64,000 nt of DNA from Peristeroidobacter soli (GTDB taxonomy: Bacteria; Pseudomonadota; Gammaproteobacteria; Steroidobacterales; Steroidobacteraceae), in the NCBI RefSeq assembly GCF_004138485.1, contig NZ_RYEV01000008.1, positions 124,001 through 188,000 of the forward strand, in the 5' to 3' direction. Position numbers and translations under genes: made by a program. This document shows, piece after piece, positions 30,575 to 40,426 of this stretch; within the stretch, counting starts at the first letter, position 1; each line of letters begins with the position of its first letter. Under the pieces are notes generated by a model, which worked only from the letters and a program-made list of their open reading frames with translations, made no database searches and was not told the DNA's origin.

Positions 30575-32404
30575 TTGTCAGTCAGCGGTACGTCCAACGC
30601 GGCGATTACGCATGGCTTGCGGCAGGCTCAGACCCTGCTGCAACAGGGCCTGCATGCGCAAGCGGCCGATGTTTGCAGCCGGTTGCTGGCGCAGTGGCCG
30701 ACGCTGACCGAAGCTTTGCAGCTGCTGGCATTGGCTCGCAAAGCTGTCGGGGATGTCAGCGAAGCGGAACGTTTGTTACGCGCTTGTGTACAACTGCAGC
30801 CGCAGCGAGCCGATTTTCACGCCAACCTGGCCAACTTGTTACGTGCGAGCGGTCGTGTCGCCGATGCCGAGGCGAGCTATCGGCTGGCGTTGCAGGCGGA
30901 TGCTCGTTTCAAACCGGCACGCCTGGGATTGATTCGTACGCTGAACGCGGCCGGCGTTCATCCGCAAGCGCAGATCGAAGCGGCCGCTCTGGTTCACGAC
31001 GATCCGGCCGACGCCGAAGGTTGGGCCGAACTGGCCGCCGCGCTCAAAGGTCAGGGCAGATTCTCCGATGCGGAAGCCGCCTATCGAGCGGCGCTCGCGC
31101 GCCGTCCTTCGTTCGCGATCGCGCGTCACAACCTGGGCTCACTGCTGTCGCAGCTGGAGCGCGCCGACGAGGCGCTGCGTGAAATCGATCGAGCGGTCGA
31201 GGCTGGCCTGAAAGGTCACGCCGTGCATTTGAATCGCGCCATTGCTTTACAACAGCTGGGGCGCTTCGAAGCAGCCGAGCAGGAGTTCGAACACGCCGCG
31301 CAACTGGCGCCGGCGCACGTCGATACTCAAGCGCGGCTGGCGAAGCTTCGCTTCATGCGCGGTGACGCCGACTTCACTCGCGGTCTGCGCGCGGTGGTCG
31401 CGGGGAATTTGCGCAATTCTCAATTACATCTGTGCCAGGCGAGCTTGTTGCGCGATGCCGGCCGGCTGTCGGAAGCCACCGCGGCGTTTCAGGACGCAAT
31501 CGCTCACTGCGGCGAACAACCGGAGTTGTTGATGGGGCTGGCGCTCACCGCGATGGACGCCGGTATACCCGGGCAGGCGCTGGCGCCGGCGCAGGCCGCC
31601 GTTTGTGCTCGGCCCGATTACCTGCACGGATCCACTTGTTTGCAGTCGGTCCTGCTGTCGCTGGGGCGCGCGGACGAAGCGATGCCGCTGATTCAGCGGG
31701 CCCGGGCGCTCGCGCCATTTCATCAAGAACACATTGCCTGCGAGGCGACCGCGGCTCGCATGCTCGGGCTGCCCAGATATCAGGAACTCTACGACTACGA
31801 TCGTTTCGTGGTACCCAGGATGCTCGATCGGCCGGATGGCTTTGCTTCCATCGAAGCGTTCTGCGACGAGCTGATGGGTGTGTTGGCCGAACGGCAGCAA
31901 CTCGCCATGCATCCGCTGGATCAGAGTTTGCGTTTCGGAGCACAGACGCCGCGCAGTCTGCTGGCGGATCCGCATCCGTTGATTCGTGAGTTCCTGGAGC
32001 TGCTGTCGGCGCCGATCGCTGAATATCGCTCGCGATTACCGCAATCCGAGGATCACCCGCTGTTGTCTAGAAATAACGGCGAAGCGCGGCTGTCGGGATG
32101 TTGGTCGATCCGTCTGCATCGTGGAGGCTATCACCTGAATCACGTGCATCCGTCGGGCTGGCTCAGCTCGGCTTGTTACATTCATGCGCCGGCGGATGCT
32201 CGAGACACCGTCGCGCGCAGTGGCTGGATCAAATTCGGAGAACCGCGCTACCCTACGCCCGGAGTCGATGCGGAACGGATGCTTCAGCCCAGGGCGGGAA
32301 TGCTGGTATTGTTTCCTTCCTATATGTGGCACGGAACCATGCCTATCACCACGGACGAGCCTCGAGTCACCATCGGTGCCGACGTGCTGCCTGGCACGGC
32401 CTGA
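30575..32404 (+). CDS. TPR protein with C-terminal putative 2OG-Fe(II) oxygenase domain (TTG start)
   Basis: TPR repeats; WSIRLHRGGYHLNHVHPSGWLSSACYIHAP...GMLVLFPSYMWHGTMPITTDEPRVTIGADV. Confidence 0.85.
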   Translation: MSVSGTSNAAITHGLRQAQTLLQQGLHAQAADVCSRLLAQWPTLTEALQLLALARKAVGDVSEAERLLRACVQLQPQRADFHANLANLLRASGRVADAEASYRLALQADARFKPARLGLIRTLNAAGVHPQAQIEAAALVHDDPADAEGWAELAAALKGQGRFSDAEAAYRAALARRPSFAIARHNLGSLLSQLERADEALREIDRAVEAGLKGHAVHLNRAIALQQLGRFEAAEQEFEHAAQLAPAHVDTQARLAKLRFMRGDADFTRGLRAVVAGNLRNSQLHLCQASLLRDAGRLSEATAAFQDAIAHCGEQPELLMGLALTAMDAGIPGQALAPAQAAVCARPDYLHGSTCLQSVLLSLGRADEAMPLIQRARALAPFHQEHIACEATAARMLGLPRYQELYDYDRFVVPRMLDRPDGFASIEAFCDELMGVLAERQQLAMHPLDQSLRFGAQTPRSLLADPHPLIREFLELLSAPIAEYRSRLPQSEDHPLLSRNNGEARLSGCWSIRLHRGGYHLNHVHPSGWLSSACYIHAPADARDTVARSGWIKFGEPRYPTPGVDAERMLQPRAGMLVLFPSYMWHGTMPITTDEPRVTIGADVLPGTA

Positions 32405-32750
32405 ACACAGCAAACAAAAGCGGCCGGCGCCAGCCTTACGCGCTGTTGTGAACCAGCAACGTGTATACATTCCCCGAAGCGGTGCGCCCGCCGTGGTCAC
32501 AATGCGGTCGCCTGCGTAAATGCTGGCGTTTCCGGGAGATTTCTGCGTGTGCCCGCGTCGGAACGATCACGCACGGTTGTACTTCCTTTGCCGATTTTGC
32601 AGCTGTATGCTCGGAGCCACGCTTGGGTCGATAGTTGTGAATTATCCATCGCTGCGGCCCAGGAAGGGAGCGTAGCCGACACCCCGAAACTGCAACTGAC
32701 GGGTGTCGGTCAGGAGTCAATTAAAACCCTCTCGCAGGAGGAGCATTCTA

Positions 32751-35700
32751 ATGTCGACGAATATTTCGATTCGGCGCGCGGTGAGCTACGCGCTGTGGAC
32801 GAGCGTTGCGGCAGCGGCCGCGCACTCGTCACCGATCATGGCCGCGGAAAACCAGGACATGGTCGCCGAGGTTGTGGTTACCGGTTCACGCATCCAACGT
32901 CAGGACTACGTTGCCAACAGCCCTGTGATCACCAGCACGGCTGAGCAGATTGTCGAGAACGCGGACGTTACTCTCGATACTTATCTGAACACGCTGCCGC
33001 AGGTGAATCCGGCCGGCGGCACCACCTCCAACAACCCGGGTAACGGCGGTCAGTCGAACATCGACCTGCGCGGCCTGGGCGCCAACCGTAACATCGTGCT
33101 GTTTGACGGCCGTCGCGCCATGCCATCGGCGAGCGACATGACGGTCGACCTGAACACCATTCCGCAGGCCCTGATCGAAAGCATCGAAATCGTGACCGGC
33201 GGCGCCGGCGCGGTGTACGGCGCGGACGCGGTGGCGGGCGCGGTGAACATCAAGCTGCGGGAGAACTACGAAGGCCTGGACTTTCGTTATAACTTCTCCA
33301 ACAGCACCGAATACTGGGACGCCGAGGAATATCAGGTTTCCGGTCTCGGCGGCATGAACTTCGCGGACGGTCGCGGCAACTTCGTGATCGGCGCGGATTA
33401 CTCCAAGCGCGAAGGCATGATCAAGAGCCAGCGCGCGTTCGCGGCGCAGGCGACTTCGACCACTTCGTATCTGCCCGAGGGCCTGTACATTCCGGGCGCC
33501 AACGGGCCGGACCAGACGGCGATCGATGCGCTGTTCGGCCGGGCCGATTACGGCAGCAATGCGCCGGGATCGGTGCTCGGAAACCTGATTGGTTTCAACA
33601 CCGATCGCACGTTGTTCTCGCGCGGCGTGTTCAACAGCCCGCGTGACGTGGTGAATTTTCGCTATCCGAACGATCTGAACATCAACGCCAACCTGTTCCC
33701 CGACCTGTATTCGTACAACTTCGACTCGGTCAACATCCTGACCTTGCCGCTGGAGCGCAAGTCGGGCATGGGCAAGTTCAAGTTCGAGTTCGAGGGTGGG
33801 GTCGAAGTGTTCGCGTCGGCCGGCTACACGGAATATGACTCGACCACCGCGCTTGCTCCGACGCCGTTCCCGACGGTGGGCACCAAGGCGCCCGGCGAGG
33901 CATCCGCGATTCAGGCGACCTCGTCATTGGTACGGCCCGGCCGGACCGTCAGCAACAACCTGGTCATCCCACTGAACAATCAGACCATCCCGGATGATCT
34001 GCGCACGCTGCTGGCTCAGCGCACGGGTACCTTGAATACGACGACGGGTCTGATCGAGGGCGATCCCAATCTCATCGATTATCTGACCCCGGCCGCTCAG
34101 CCGATCATGATCCGCACGCGCACGCTCACCACGGGCCTGCGTCAGTCGGCGTTCAACAACGAAGTCCTGCAGTACACGGTCGGTGCGCGCGGTCCGCTGT
34201 TCGGCGACACCTGGAAGTGGGAAGCCTACGCGTCGCAAGGCAAGACCGAGATCACCGAAACCCAAACCGGCAACATCGATACGCAACGTGTGATCGATCT
34301 GGTCGCGATGAACGACAGCGGCGCGAGCGTGTGCGACGGCGGATTGAATTTCTTCGGTCGCAATCCCCTATCGGCGGAGTGCGCGGCCTACATCACGGTG
34401 CCTCCGACAGTGCTGTCGACCGAGTTCAAACAACGCATCGTGCAGGGCTTCGTGACCGGTGAAATCGCTCAGCTGCCCGCCGGCCCGATGTCGCTGGTGG
34501 TCGGTGCCGAGGGCCGCTGGTTCGATTATGACTTCGATCCGGGCAACAGCTCCGGTCCGGTGTCGGGCTTGAATGCCCAGAATCCGGCCAAGGGCAACAA
34601 CAACTTCCAGGATCTGTTCCTCGAGACCCTGATTCCGCTGGTGAACGGTGCGCCGGCGGCCAAGTCGCTGGAACTGAGCCTCGGTTATCGCTTCTCGAAG
34701 AGCGAATTCGAGGACGAGATCGCCGACCTGAAGAGCGACAGCCAGAACTCGAACGCCTACAAGGTCGAGTTGAGCTGGGTGCCGGTCGACAGCCTGCGCG
34801 TGCGCACGTCGTATCAGCGCGCGGTGCGCGCGCCGAACTTCGACGAGTTGTTCGACGGCGGCGGCTCGGCGCCGCAGTACTTCGATCCGTGCTCGGTTGG
34901 CACGGCGAAGCGCACCGGCGCCGATGCGGCCGATATGCGCAGGCTCTGCCAACAGACGGGCGTAGGCGCTTCCGTCATCGATGGTTACGTGCAGACCCCG
35001 GGTAATCAGATCTCGATCACGACCGCTGGCAACATCGATCTGGAGCCGGAGACCGCGGACACCGTCACGATCGGCTTGGTGTTCACTTCTCCTTGGGAAG
35101 GTGCACTGGCCGGCCTGCAGGGTTCGTTGGACTACTACAGTATCGATATCTCCGATCCCATCATCGATCCGTCGCCGAACATCTACGTGGCGGCTTGCTA
35201 CAACTACTACGGCGACAACCCGACCTACAGTGCGACCAATCCGTTCTGCGGTGGCATCGTGCGCGGCGGTGGCGACGTTCTGGGTGTGGATTCCGTGGAC
35301 ACCGACGACGGCGTGTTCCCCGGCATCAACGGTGGTTCGATCAAGACCGATGGTCTGGACCTGCAGTTGAACTACAGCGTCGGCCTGCCAAAGGGCGAGC
35401 TGGGCTTCAACCTGGCGTACAACTATCTGCTGTCGTTCAAGCAGTCGGATCGTCCGGGTCTGCCGGCGCTCGACTACGCGGGCACGGTGTCGTACTTCGG
35501 CGCGGGTCTGGGCACGAGCTTCCCCGAGCAGCGTGCGAATCTCACGGGTCAGTACGCGATCGGTCCGTTCGCCGTCCAGGCCCGTTTGCGCTGGATCGGC
35601 GACATGGAGAATCGCGCGGCCGTGCAGTTCCCCGGTGAGACGTTCAAGGGCGTGCCCTCGATCTCCTACCTGGATCTGTCGGCCAGCTGGAAGTTCATGG

Positions 35701-35846
35701 ACAAGTCGATGTTCCGTATCGGCATGAACAACGTCATGGACAAGCAGCCGCCGGCATATGCGCCGAACGTGCAGTCCGGTACCGACCCGTCGACTTACGA
35801 CGTGATCGGCCGGCGCATCTTCGGTCAGATCTCGATCGGCTTCTAA
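32751..35846 (+). CDS. TonB-dependent receptor
   Basis: Signal peptide; EVVVTGSRIQRQDYVANSPV; DLRGLGANRNIVLFDGRR; GGAGAVYGADAVAGAVNI; C-terminal ..GQISIGF. Confidence 0.93.
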   Translation: MSTNISIRRAVSYALWTSVAAAAAHSSPIMAAENQDMVAEVVVTGSRIQRQDYVANSPVITSTAEQIVENADVTLDTYLNTLPQVNPAGGTTSNNPGNGGQSNIDLRGLGANRNIVLFDGRRAMPSASDMTVDLNTIPQALIESIEIVTGGAGAVYGADAVAGAVNIKLRENYEGLDFRYNFSNSTEYWDAEEYQVSGLGGMNFADGRGNFVIGADYSKREGMIKSQRAFAAQATSTTSYLPEGLYIPGANGPDQTAIDALFGRADYGSNAPGSVLGNLIGFNTDRTLFSRGVFNSPRDVVNFRYPNDLNINANLFPDLYSYNFDSVNILTLPLERKSGMGKFKFEFEGGVEVFASAGYTEYDSTTALAPTPFPTVGTKAPGEASAIQATSSLVRPGRTVSNNLVIPLNNQTIPDDLRTLLAQRTGTLNTTTGLIEGDPNLIDYLTPAAQPIMIRTRTLTTGLRQSAFNNEVLQYTVGARGPLFGDTWKWEAYASQGKTEITETQTGNIDTQRVIDLVAMNDSGASVCDGGLNFFGRNPLSAECAAYITVPPTVLSTEFKQRIVQGFVTGEIAQLPAGPMSLVVGAEGRWFDYDFDPGNSSGPVSGLNAQNPAKGNNNFQDLFLETLIPLVNGAPAAKSLELSLGYRFSKSEFEDEIADLKSDSQNSNAYKVELSWVPVDSLRVRTSYQRAVRAPNFDELFDGGGSAPQYFDPCSVGTAKRTGADAADMRRLCQQTGVGASVIDGYVQTPGNQISITTAGNIDLEPETADTVTIGLVFTSPWEGALAGLQGSLDYYSIDISDPIIDPSPNIYVAACYNYYGDNPTYSATNPFCGGIVRGGGDVLGVDSVDTDDGVFPGINGGSIKTDGLDLQLNYSVGLPKGELGFNLAYNYLLSFKQSDRPGLPALDYAGTVSYFGAGLGTSFPEQRANLTGQYAIGPFAVQARLRWIGDMENRAAVQFPGETFKGVPSISYLDLSASWKFMDKSMFRIGMNNVMDKQPPAYAPNVQSGTDPSTYDVIGRRIFGQISIGF

Positions 35847-35875
35847 GCAGGATTGGATCGACCTCGATCCGGAAG

Positions 35876-35903
35876 GGCGGCTCGGCGACGAGCCGCCTTT
35901 TTC
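35876..35903 (+). terminator. Rho-independent terminator
   Basis: GGCGGCTCG-gcga-CGAGCCGCC-TTTTTC. Confidence 0.9.
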
Positions 35904-36018
35904 TTGGCGCGGATTTTCTTGCGGCCAAACGTGCGCGGGGTGCGATCAACGGGCCCAAGGGCCCATGGTGCTCGCGATATCCAGGCCTAATACTCGGCTC
36001 ACGATGCCGAGGTGGGTT

Positions 36019-36294
36019 ATGCCGCGATCCATTACGACCTGTGCGCTCATCGTCCCGTTGGCAATTGCGCTCGCCGCTTGCGCGAACGCTCCGGAAGGAA
36101 TGCGGGACGCGCGGGTTCACTCGACGCCATCCTGGAACAAATACTACGTCGCGGGCTCGCGCATTCCGCGCACGCTGGACGCGCAAGGTCAGCCGCTGAC
36201 CGGCTCTCACATCGTCACCATCACCGATGAAGAGCTGACCAATTCCTCCGGCGTGTTGCTCGGAGACAAGCTCAACGGCGGCTATTCGCGTTGA
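36019..36294 (+). CDS. Small lipoprotein with TonB-receptor-plug-like motif
   Basis: Lipobox IALAAC; YYVAGSRIPRTLDAQGQPLTGSHIVTITDEELTNSSGVLLGDKLNGG. Confidence 0.6.
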   Translation: MPRSITTCALIVPLAIALAACANAPEGMRDARVHSTPSWNKYYVAGSRIPRTLDAQGQPLTGSHIVTITDEELTNSSGVLLGDKLNGGYSR

Positions 36295-36326
36295 TGAAAT
36301 TTTTTTTCGTTGATCACTAACTTTAG

Positions 36327-37061
36327 TTAGTGATCGCCGGCCCGTAACCAGCCAGTGATGCTGTAACGAGCGTGCGTCGCTGCCGGAGCCACGTAGCTCA
36401 CGCAGTGGTTCTGCGGCACGCGGAACAGATTCAACACGTTGAACTTGGGCACATAGCCTTCCGCGACGTGGCCGTCGCGGTCGATGAATTGCAGAACGCC
36501 ACCCCAGTCGGCGCGCCACTCCGGAGTAAAACCAAACACATAGGCGGCCAGACGCTGCTTGCCGGCGACGTTGTCGTCATGTTCGGTGAGAAAGTGCCCC
36601 GGCAGATATCGGGTCGCCTGGCTGTCGGCGAAGGCGATGGCGGGCAGTCCGGTGATCGCGCGCGCGAATTGCAGAAATTCCTCCGAATTCAGGAACTCAT
36701 GCATGGCCATGAGCGGGTGCGCGCGCTCGCCCGACCGATACAGATCGTACAGAGGAAAATTCTCGAACACGTATTGGAAACCGCGCCGGGACTGCTCCAG
36801 CATTTTTTTCGTCATCGTCTCTCGCTGCTCCGGCGGCATCAGCATCAGCTGTTGATGCGCGATGTCGACGTGGCGCTGTCCTACGTTGAGCGACAGCTGC
36901 CAGGGCGTGCGCGTGTCGAGTTGCGTGAAGAGAGTGTCCGCACTGGAGGCCGTGAGTACGTCTGGTATGTGCACGCGGCCTTGTGTTCTGAAGATATCGG
37001 CGATCACCCGTCGATCCAGCCGCGGGTTCAATTGGATCTGCAATTGGATCTGCTCGTGCAT
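36327..37061 (-). CDS. 2OG-Fe(II) oxygenase family protein
   Basis: TRYLPGHFLTEHDDNVAGKQRLAAYVFGFTPEWRADWGGVLQFID...NVLNLFRVPQNHCVSYV. Confidence 0.8.
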   Translation of the reverse strand: MHEQIQLQIQLNPRLDRRVIADIFRTQGRVHIPDVLTASSADTLFTQLDTRTPWQLSLNVGQRHVDIAHQQLMLMPPEQRETMTKKMLEQSRRGFQYVFENFPLYDLYRSGERAHPLMAMHEFLNSEEFLQFARAITGLPAIAFADSQATRYLPGHFLTEHDDNVAGKQRLAAYVFGFTPEWRADWGGVLQFIDRDGHVAEGYVPKFNVLNLFRVPQNHCVSYVAPAATHARYSITGWLRAGDH

Positions 37062-37395
37062 GTCTTGTCGTTGTACCGGTAAGTATTACAGGCGGCGGTA
37101 TCGAATGACGCTTCTGTACTTGCTAAATGACCGTTGTCTCTTTACAACGCGCGCCGATTGGACACCACTTTGTGCTCGACATCCCTTACTTAAGTAAGTG
37201 ATTTACAACCGACAGCTCGCGGGAACCGCTGAGAAATCCGCTTGTTGCCGCGAAACCAACAGTTGTATGCTCAGCACACTTCGGTCCAGCGTTGTCGGCG
37301 AGCAAACCACCGACTGTTGCGCATCGATCACGAGATGCCTCATTCACACAGCTGAATGCCCCTCACAAATTTAACCTCTTGCAGGAGGAGTGGAA

Positions 37396-40329
37396 ATGAA
37401 ATCGACCAGTAACTCCCTTCGGTACGCAGTTCACTGCGTGCTGTTGGCGAGCGCAGCCACCGCGCTGCCTGCCTTGCCGGCGTTGGCACAGGAAACCGAC
37501 TCGGCGGCCCGGCCCATCGAAGAAGTGGTGATCACCGGTTCGCGCATTCGTCGCGTCGACGAAGAAACCGCCAGCCCCGTGTTCGTCATGGATCAGAACA
37601 CCATCGCCAACACCGGCGTGCAGACGATGGGCGATCTGATGATGCGCGTGCCGGCAATTTCCGGCGCGGCCACCAATCCGCAAGTCAACAACGGCGGCGG
37701 TACCGGTGAATCCAACGTCGAACTGCGCGGTCTCGGTGCGCAGCGCACGCTGGTGCTGTTGAACGGTCGGCGCATCAACGTACTGGGCGCGAACGGCACC
37801 ACGTCGGCGGTCGACATCAACATGATCCCGATCAACATGATCGAGCGGGTCGAAGTGCTGAAGGAAGGTGCTGGCGCCGTGTACGGCTCCGACGCCATCG
37901 CGGGCGTGGTGAACTTCATCACCAAGAAGAATTTCGACGGCGCCGAAGTGAACGTCGAATACGGCCGCACGGGTGAGAATGACGGCGAGCACGAGTCCGC
38001 CAGCCTCACGCTCGGCAGCACGACCGACAAGATGAGCGTCATGTTCGGCGTGAATTACAACAAGCAGAAGGCGGTGTCCGCGGCCGATCGTCAGTTCTCT
38101 GCCAACGCGCTGTACCTCTATGGCGGCGGTGTGAGCGTCGGCGGTTCGAGTCGCACGCCGAATGGTCGCATCGGTCTGCTGGACTGGATGGACGATCCGG
38201 CCCATCCGGATGATCCGGACGCTCCTCAGATTCCGGTGCCGGGCACTCTGGCCGAGCTGTTCCCGGGTTGCTCGGGCACTCAGTCCCTGACGCGCAACGA
38301 CGGTGCGGCCGGCAACGCGGTCAACCCCGCCAACTATCACTGTTTCGCGGGCGCCGACGCATTCAACTATCAGCCGTACAACTTGCTGATCACGCCGACC
38401 GAGCGCACCAGCTTCTTCACGATGCTGAACTACAAGATCACCGAAAACACCGAGGCCTACGGCGAAGTGGTGTACAACCGCACCCGCTCCGGCTTCCAGC
38501 TCGCGGCACTGCCGTTCGACGCCAACGCCGACGACATCGTGATCTCCGCCAACAACGCCTACAACCCGTTCGGCTATGCCTTTGGCGGCGTCGATGGCTT
38601 GAATCCGAACTTCCTGACCCGCCTGCAGGCACTCGGCAATCGTCGCAGCGACGTCGATACCGATTCCATCATCGGTAACGTCGGCGTGCGCGGCAAGTTC
38701 GGCCAGAGCAGCTGGGAATGGGATCTGGGCGCGCAGCTCGGACGTATGAACCAGGACCAGAACATCACCGGTTATCTGCTCAAGCCGCAGCTGCAGAACG
38801 CGGTGGGCCCGACGTTCGTGGACACCGACGGCACGCTCCGATGCGGCAGCGATGCGGCGAATCTGATCGCCGGGTGTACGCCGATCAACTTGTTCAACCT
38901 GTCCGATCCGGCACAGATCCAGGCATTGCGCGACATTTCCACCAACTATCGTAGCGACTACAACTACGACAGCTCGGGCTTCGCGCTCAACACCAATGGC
39001 GAGTTGTTCGATATCAGCGGCGGCACGGTGCTGATGGCGGTGGGTGCGGAATATCGCACGCAAAGAGGTGTGTTCGAGACGGACGTGCTGACGCGCGGCG
39101 AAGCGCCGCTGTATCTGTCCTGCTTGCTCGCGCAGGAAACCTGTACCGGCAACTCCTCGGCCGAATACAACGTGCGCGAAATCTACACCGAGTTCTTCGT
39201 GCCGCTGCTGAAGGATCTGCCGGGCGTGCAGGCGTTGAACGTCACCGTCGGCGTGCGCTACTCGGATTACTCGATCGACACGATCGGCGACGACACCAAC
39301 GCGCAGTTCAAGGTCGAATACCGTCCGATCTCCGACCTGTTGGTCCGCGGTTCGTATGCCCAGGTGTTCCGTGCGCCGACCATCCTCGATTTGTCGAAGG
39401 CGCCGTCGCAGGATTCGCCGACGTTCAACGATCCTTGCACGCAGCTCACGCCGGCGGCGCTCGCGGCCAATCCGGGCCTGGCGCGTGCCTGCGTGGGCGT
39501 GCCGACCAATGGCAATTTCAAGCAGCCGAACAGCCAGATCACCGGTCTGATCCTCGGCAATCCGAACCTGAAGCCGGAAACCGGCGACGTGACCACGTTC
39601 GGCGTGGTGTACGACCCGAACTTCGTCGAAGGGCTGTCGGTGTCGCTGGATTACTGGAAGTACAAGATCGAGGATCTGATCACGCCGCTCGATCCGAACT
39701 TCGCGGTCGAGCAGTGCGTCGACACCGGCACCTACTGCGATCTGCTGTATCGCTATCCGTCGAGCAGCCCGAACGCGGGTGAGTTCCAGGTCTTCCAGGA
39801 ACCCATCGTCAACCTCGGCGTGCTGGAAACCGACGGTTTCGATCTGGGCGTGAAGTACTCGCTGCGCGATACGTCGGCCGGCTCGTTCAACATCACGTTG
39901 GACCTGACCCGCATCAACAGCTACGAGAACACCCCGTCGCCGGGTGCCGCTCCGGTGGAGATCGCGGGTACGTTCGATCGTCAGTTCGGCAACTATGCCA
40001 AGTGGCGCGGTCTGATGGGCGTGGGCTGGGCGATGGGTGGCTTCGACGGTCTGCTGTCGTTTCGTTATATCCACAGCCTGAAGATCATCGGCCCGGACGG
40101 CGGCCTGTCGGATGAGCCGCCGCTGGAGATCGGCTCGACGACCTATATCGATGCGACCTTGGGTTACACGTTCCCGACCGACACCAAGGTCCAGGTCGGC
40201 GGCATCAACCTGACCGACAAGCAGCCGCCGCTGCTGTATCAGAACAACGTCACGAACGCGAACACCGATGTGTCCACCTACGACCTGCTGGGTCGTCGCT
40301 GGTACGTCAGCGTGACGCAGAAATTCTGA
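37396..40329 (+). CDS. TonB-dependent receptor
   Basis: EEVVITGSRIRRVDEETASPV; ELRGLGAQRTLVLLNGRR; EGAGAVYGSDAIAGVVNF; C-terminal ..YVSVTQKF. Confidence 0.93.
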   Translation: MKSTSNSLRYAVHCVLLASAATALPALPALAQETDSAARPIEEVVITGSRIRRVDEETASPVFVMDQNTIANTGVQTMGDLMMRVPAISGAATNPQVNNGGGTGESNVELRGLGAQRTLVLLNGRRINVLGANGTTSAVDINMIPINMIERVEVLKEGAGAVYGSDAIAGVVNFITKKNFDGAEVNVEYGRTGENDGEHESASLTLGSTTDKMSVMFGVNYNKQKAVSAADRQFSANALYLYGGGVSVGGSSRTPNGRIGLLDWMDDPAHPDDPDAPQIPVPGTLAELFPGCSGTQSLTRNDGAAGNAVNPANYHCFAGADAFNYQPYNLLITPTERTSFFTMLNYKITENTEAYGEVVYNRTRSGFQLAALPFDANADDIVISANNAYNPFGYAFGGVDGLNPNFLTRLQALGNRRSDVDTDSIIGNVGVRGKFGQSSWEWDLGAQLGRMNQDQNITGYLLKPQLQNAVGPTFVDTDGTLRCGSDAANLIAGCTPINLFNLSDPAQIQALRDISTNYRSDYNYDSSGFALNTNGELFDISGGTVLMAVGAEYRTQRGVFETDVLTRGEAPLYLSCLLAQETCTGNSSAEYNVREIYTEFFVPLLKDLPGVQALNVTVGVRYSDYSIDTIGDDTNAQFKVEYRPISDLLVRGSYAQVFRAPTILDLSKAPSQDSPTFNDPCTQLTPAALAANPGLARACVGVPTNGNFKQPNSQITGLILGNPNLKPETGDVTTFGVVYDPNFVEGLSVSLDYWKYKIEDLITPLDPNFAVEQCVDTGTYCDLLYRYPSSSPNAGEFQVFQEPIVNLGVLETDGFDLGVKYSLRDTSAGSFNITLDLTRINSYENTPSPGAAPVEIAGTFDRQFGNYAKWRGLMGVGWAMGGFDGLLSFRYIHSLKIIGPDGGLSDEPPLEIGSTTYIDATLGYTFPTDTKVQVGGINLTDKQPPLLYQNNVTNANTDVSTYDLLGRRWYVSVTQKF

Positions 40330-40378
40330 TCGAGCGGGCCTGCGCGGGCTTTCCTGCGCCGGTCCGATGCAGCTTCAA

Positions 40379-40415
40379 GGGCCGTGAGGTTTTGCCTCGC
40401 GGCCCTTTTCTGTTT
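40379..40415 (+). terminator. Rho-independent terminator
   Basis: GGGCCGTGAGG-ttttg-CCTCGCGGCCC-TTTTCTGTTT. Confidence 0.9.
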
Positions 40416-40426
40416 AGTTTCCGGAC

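Noticed and set aside
36294-36335. T8 tract plus hairpin after the small lipoprotein gene as an intrinsic terminator
   Set aside because: The T-tract precedes the hairpin on the plus strand and is an A-tract on the minus strand, so geometry is wrong for an intrinsic terminator
37363-40074. 903-aa minus-strand ORF
   Set aside because: Exact shadow of the second TonB-dependent receptor; no recognisable domain
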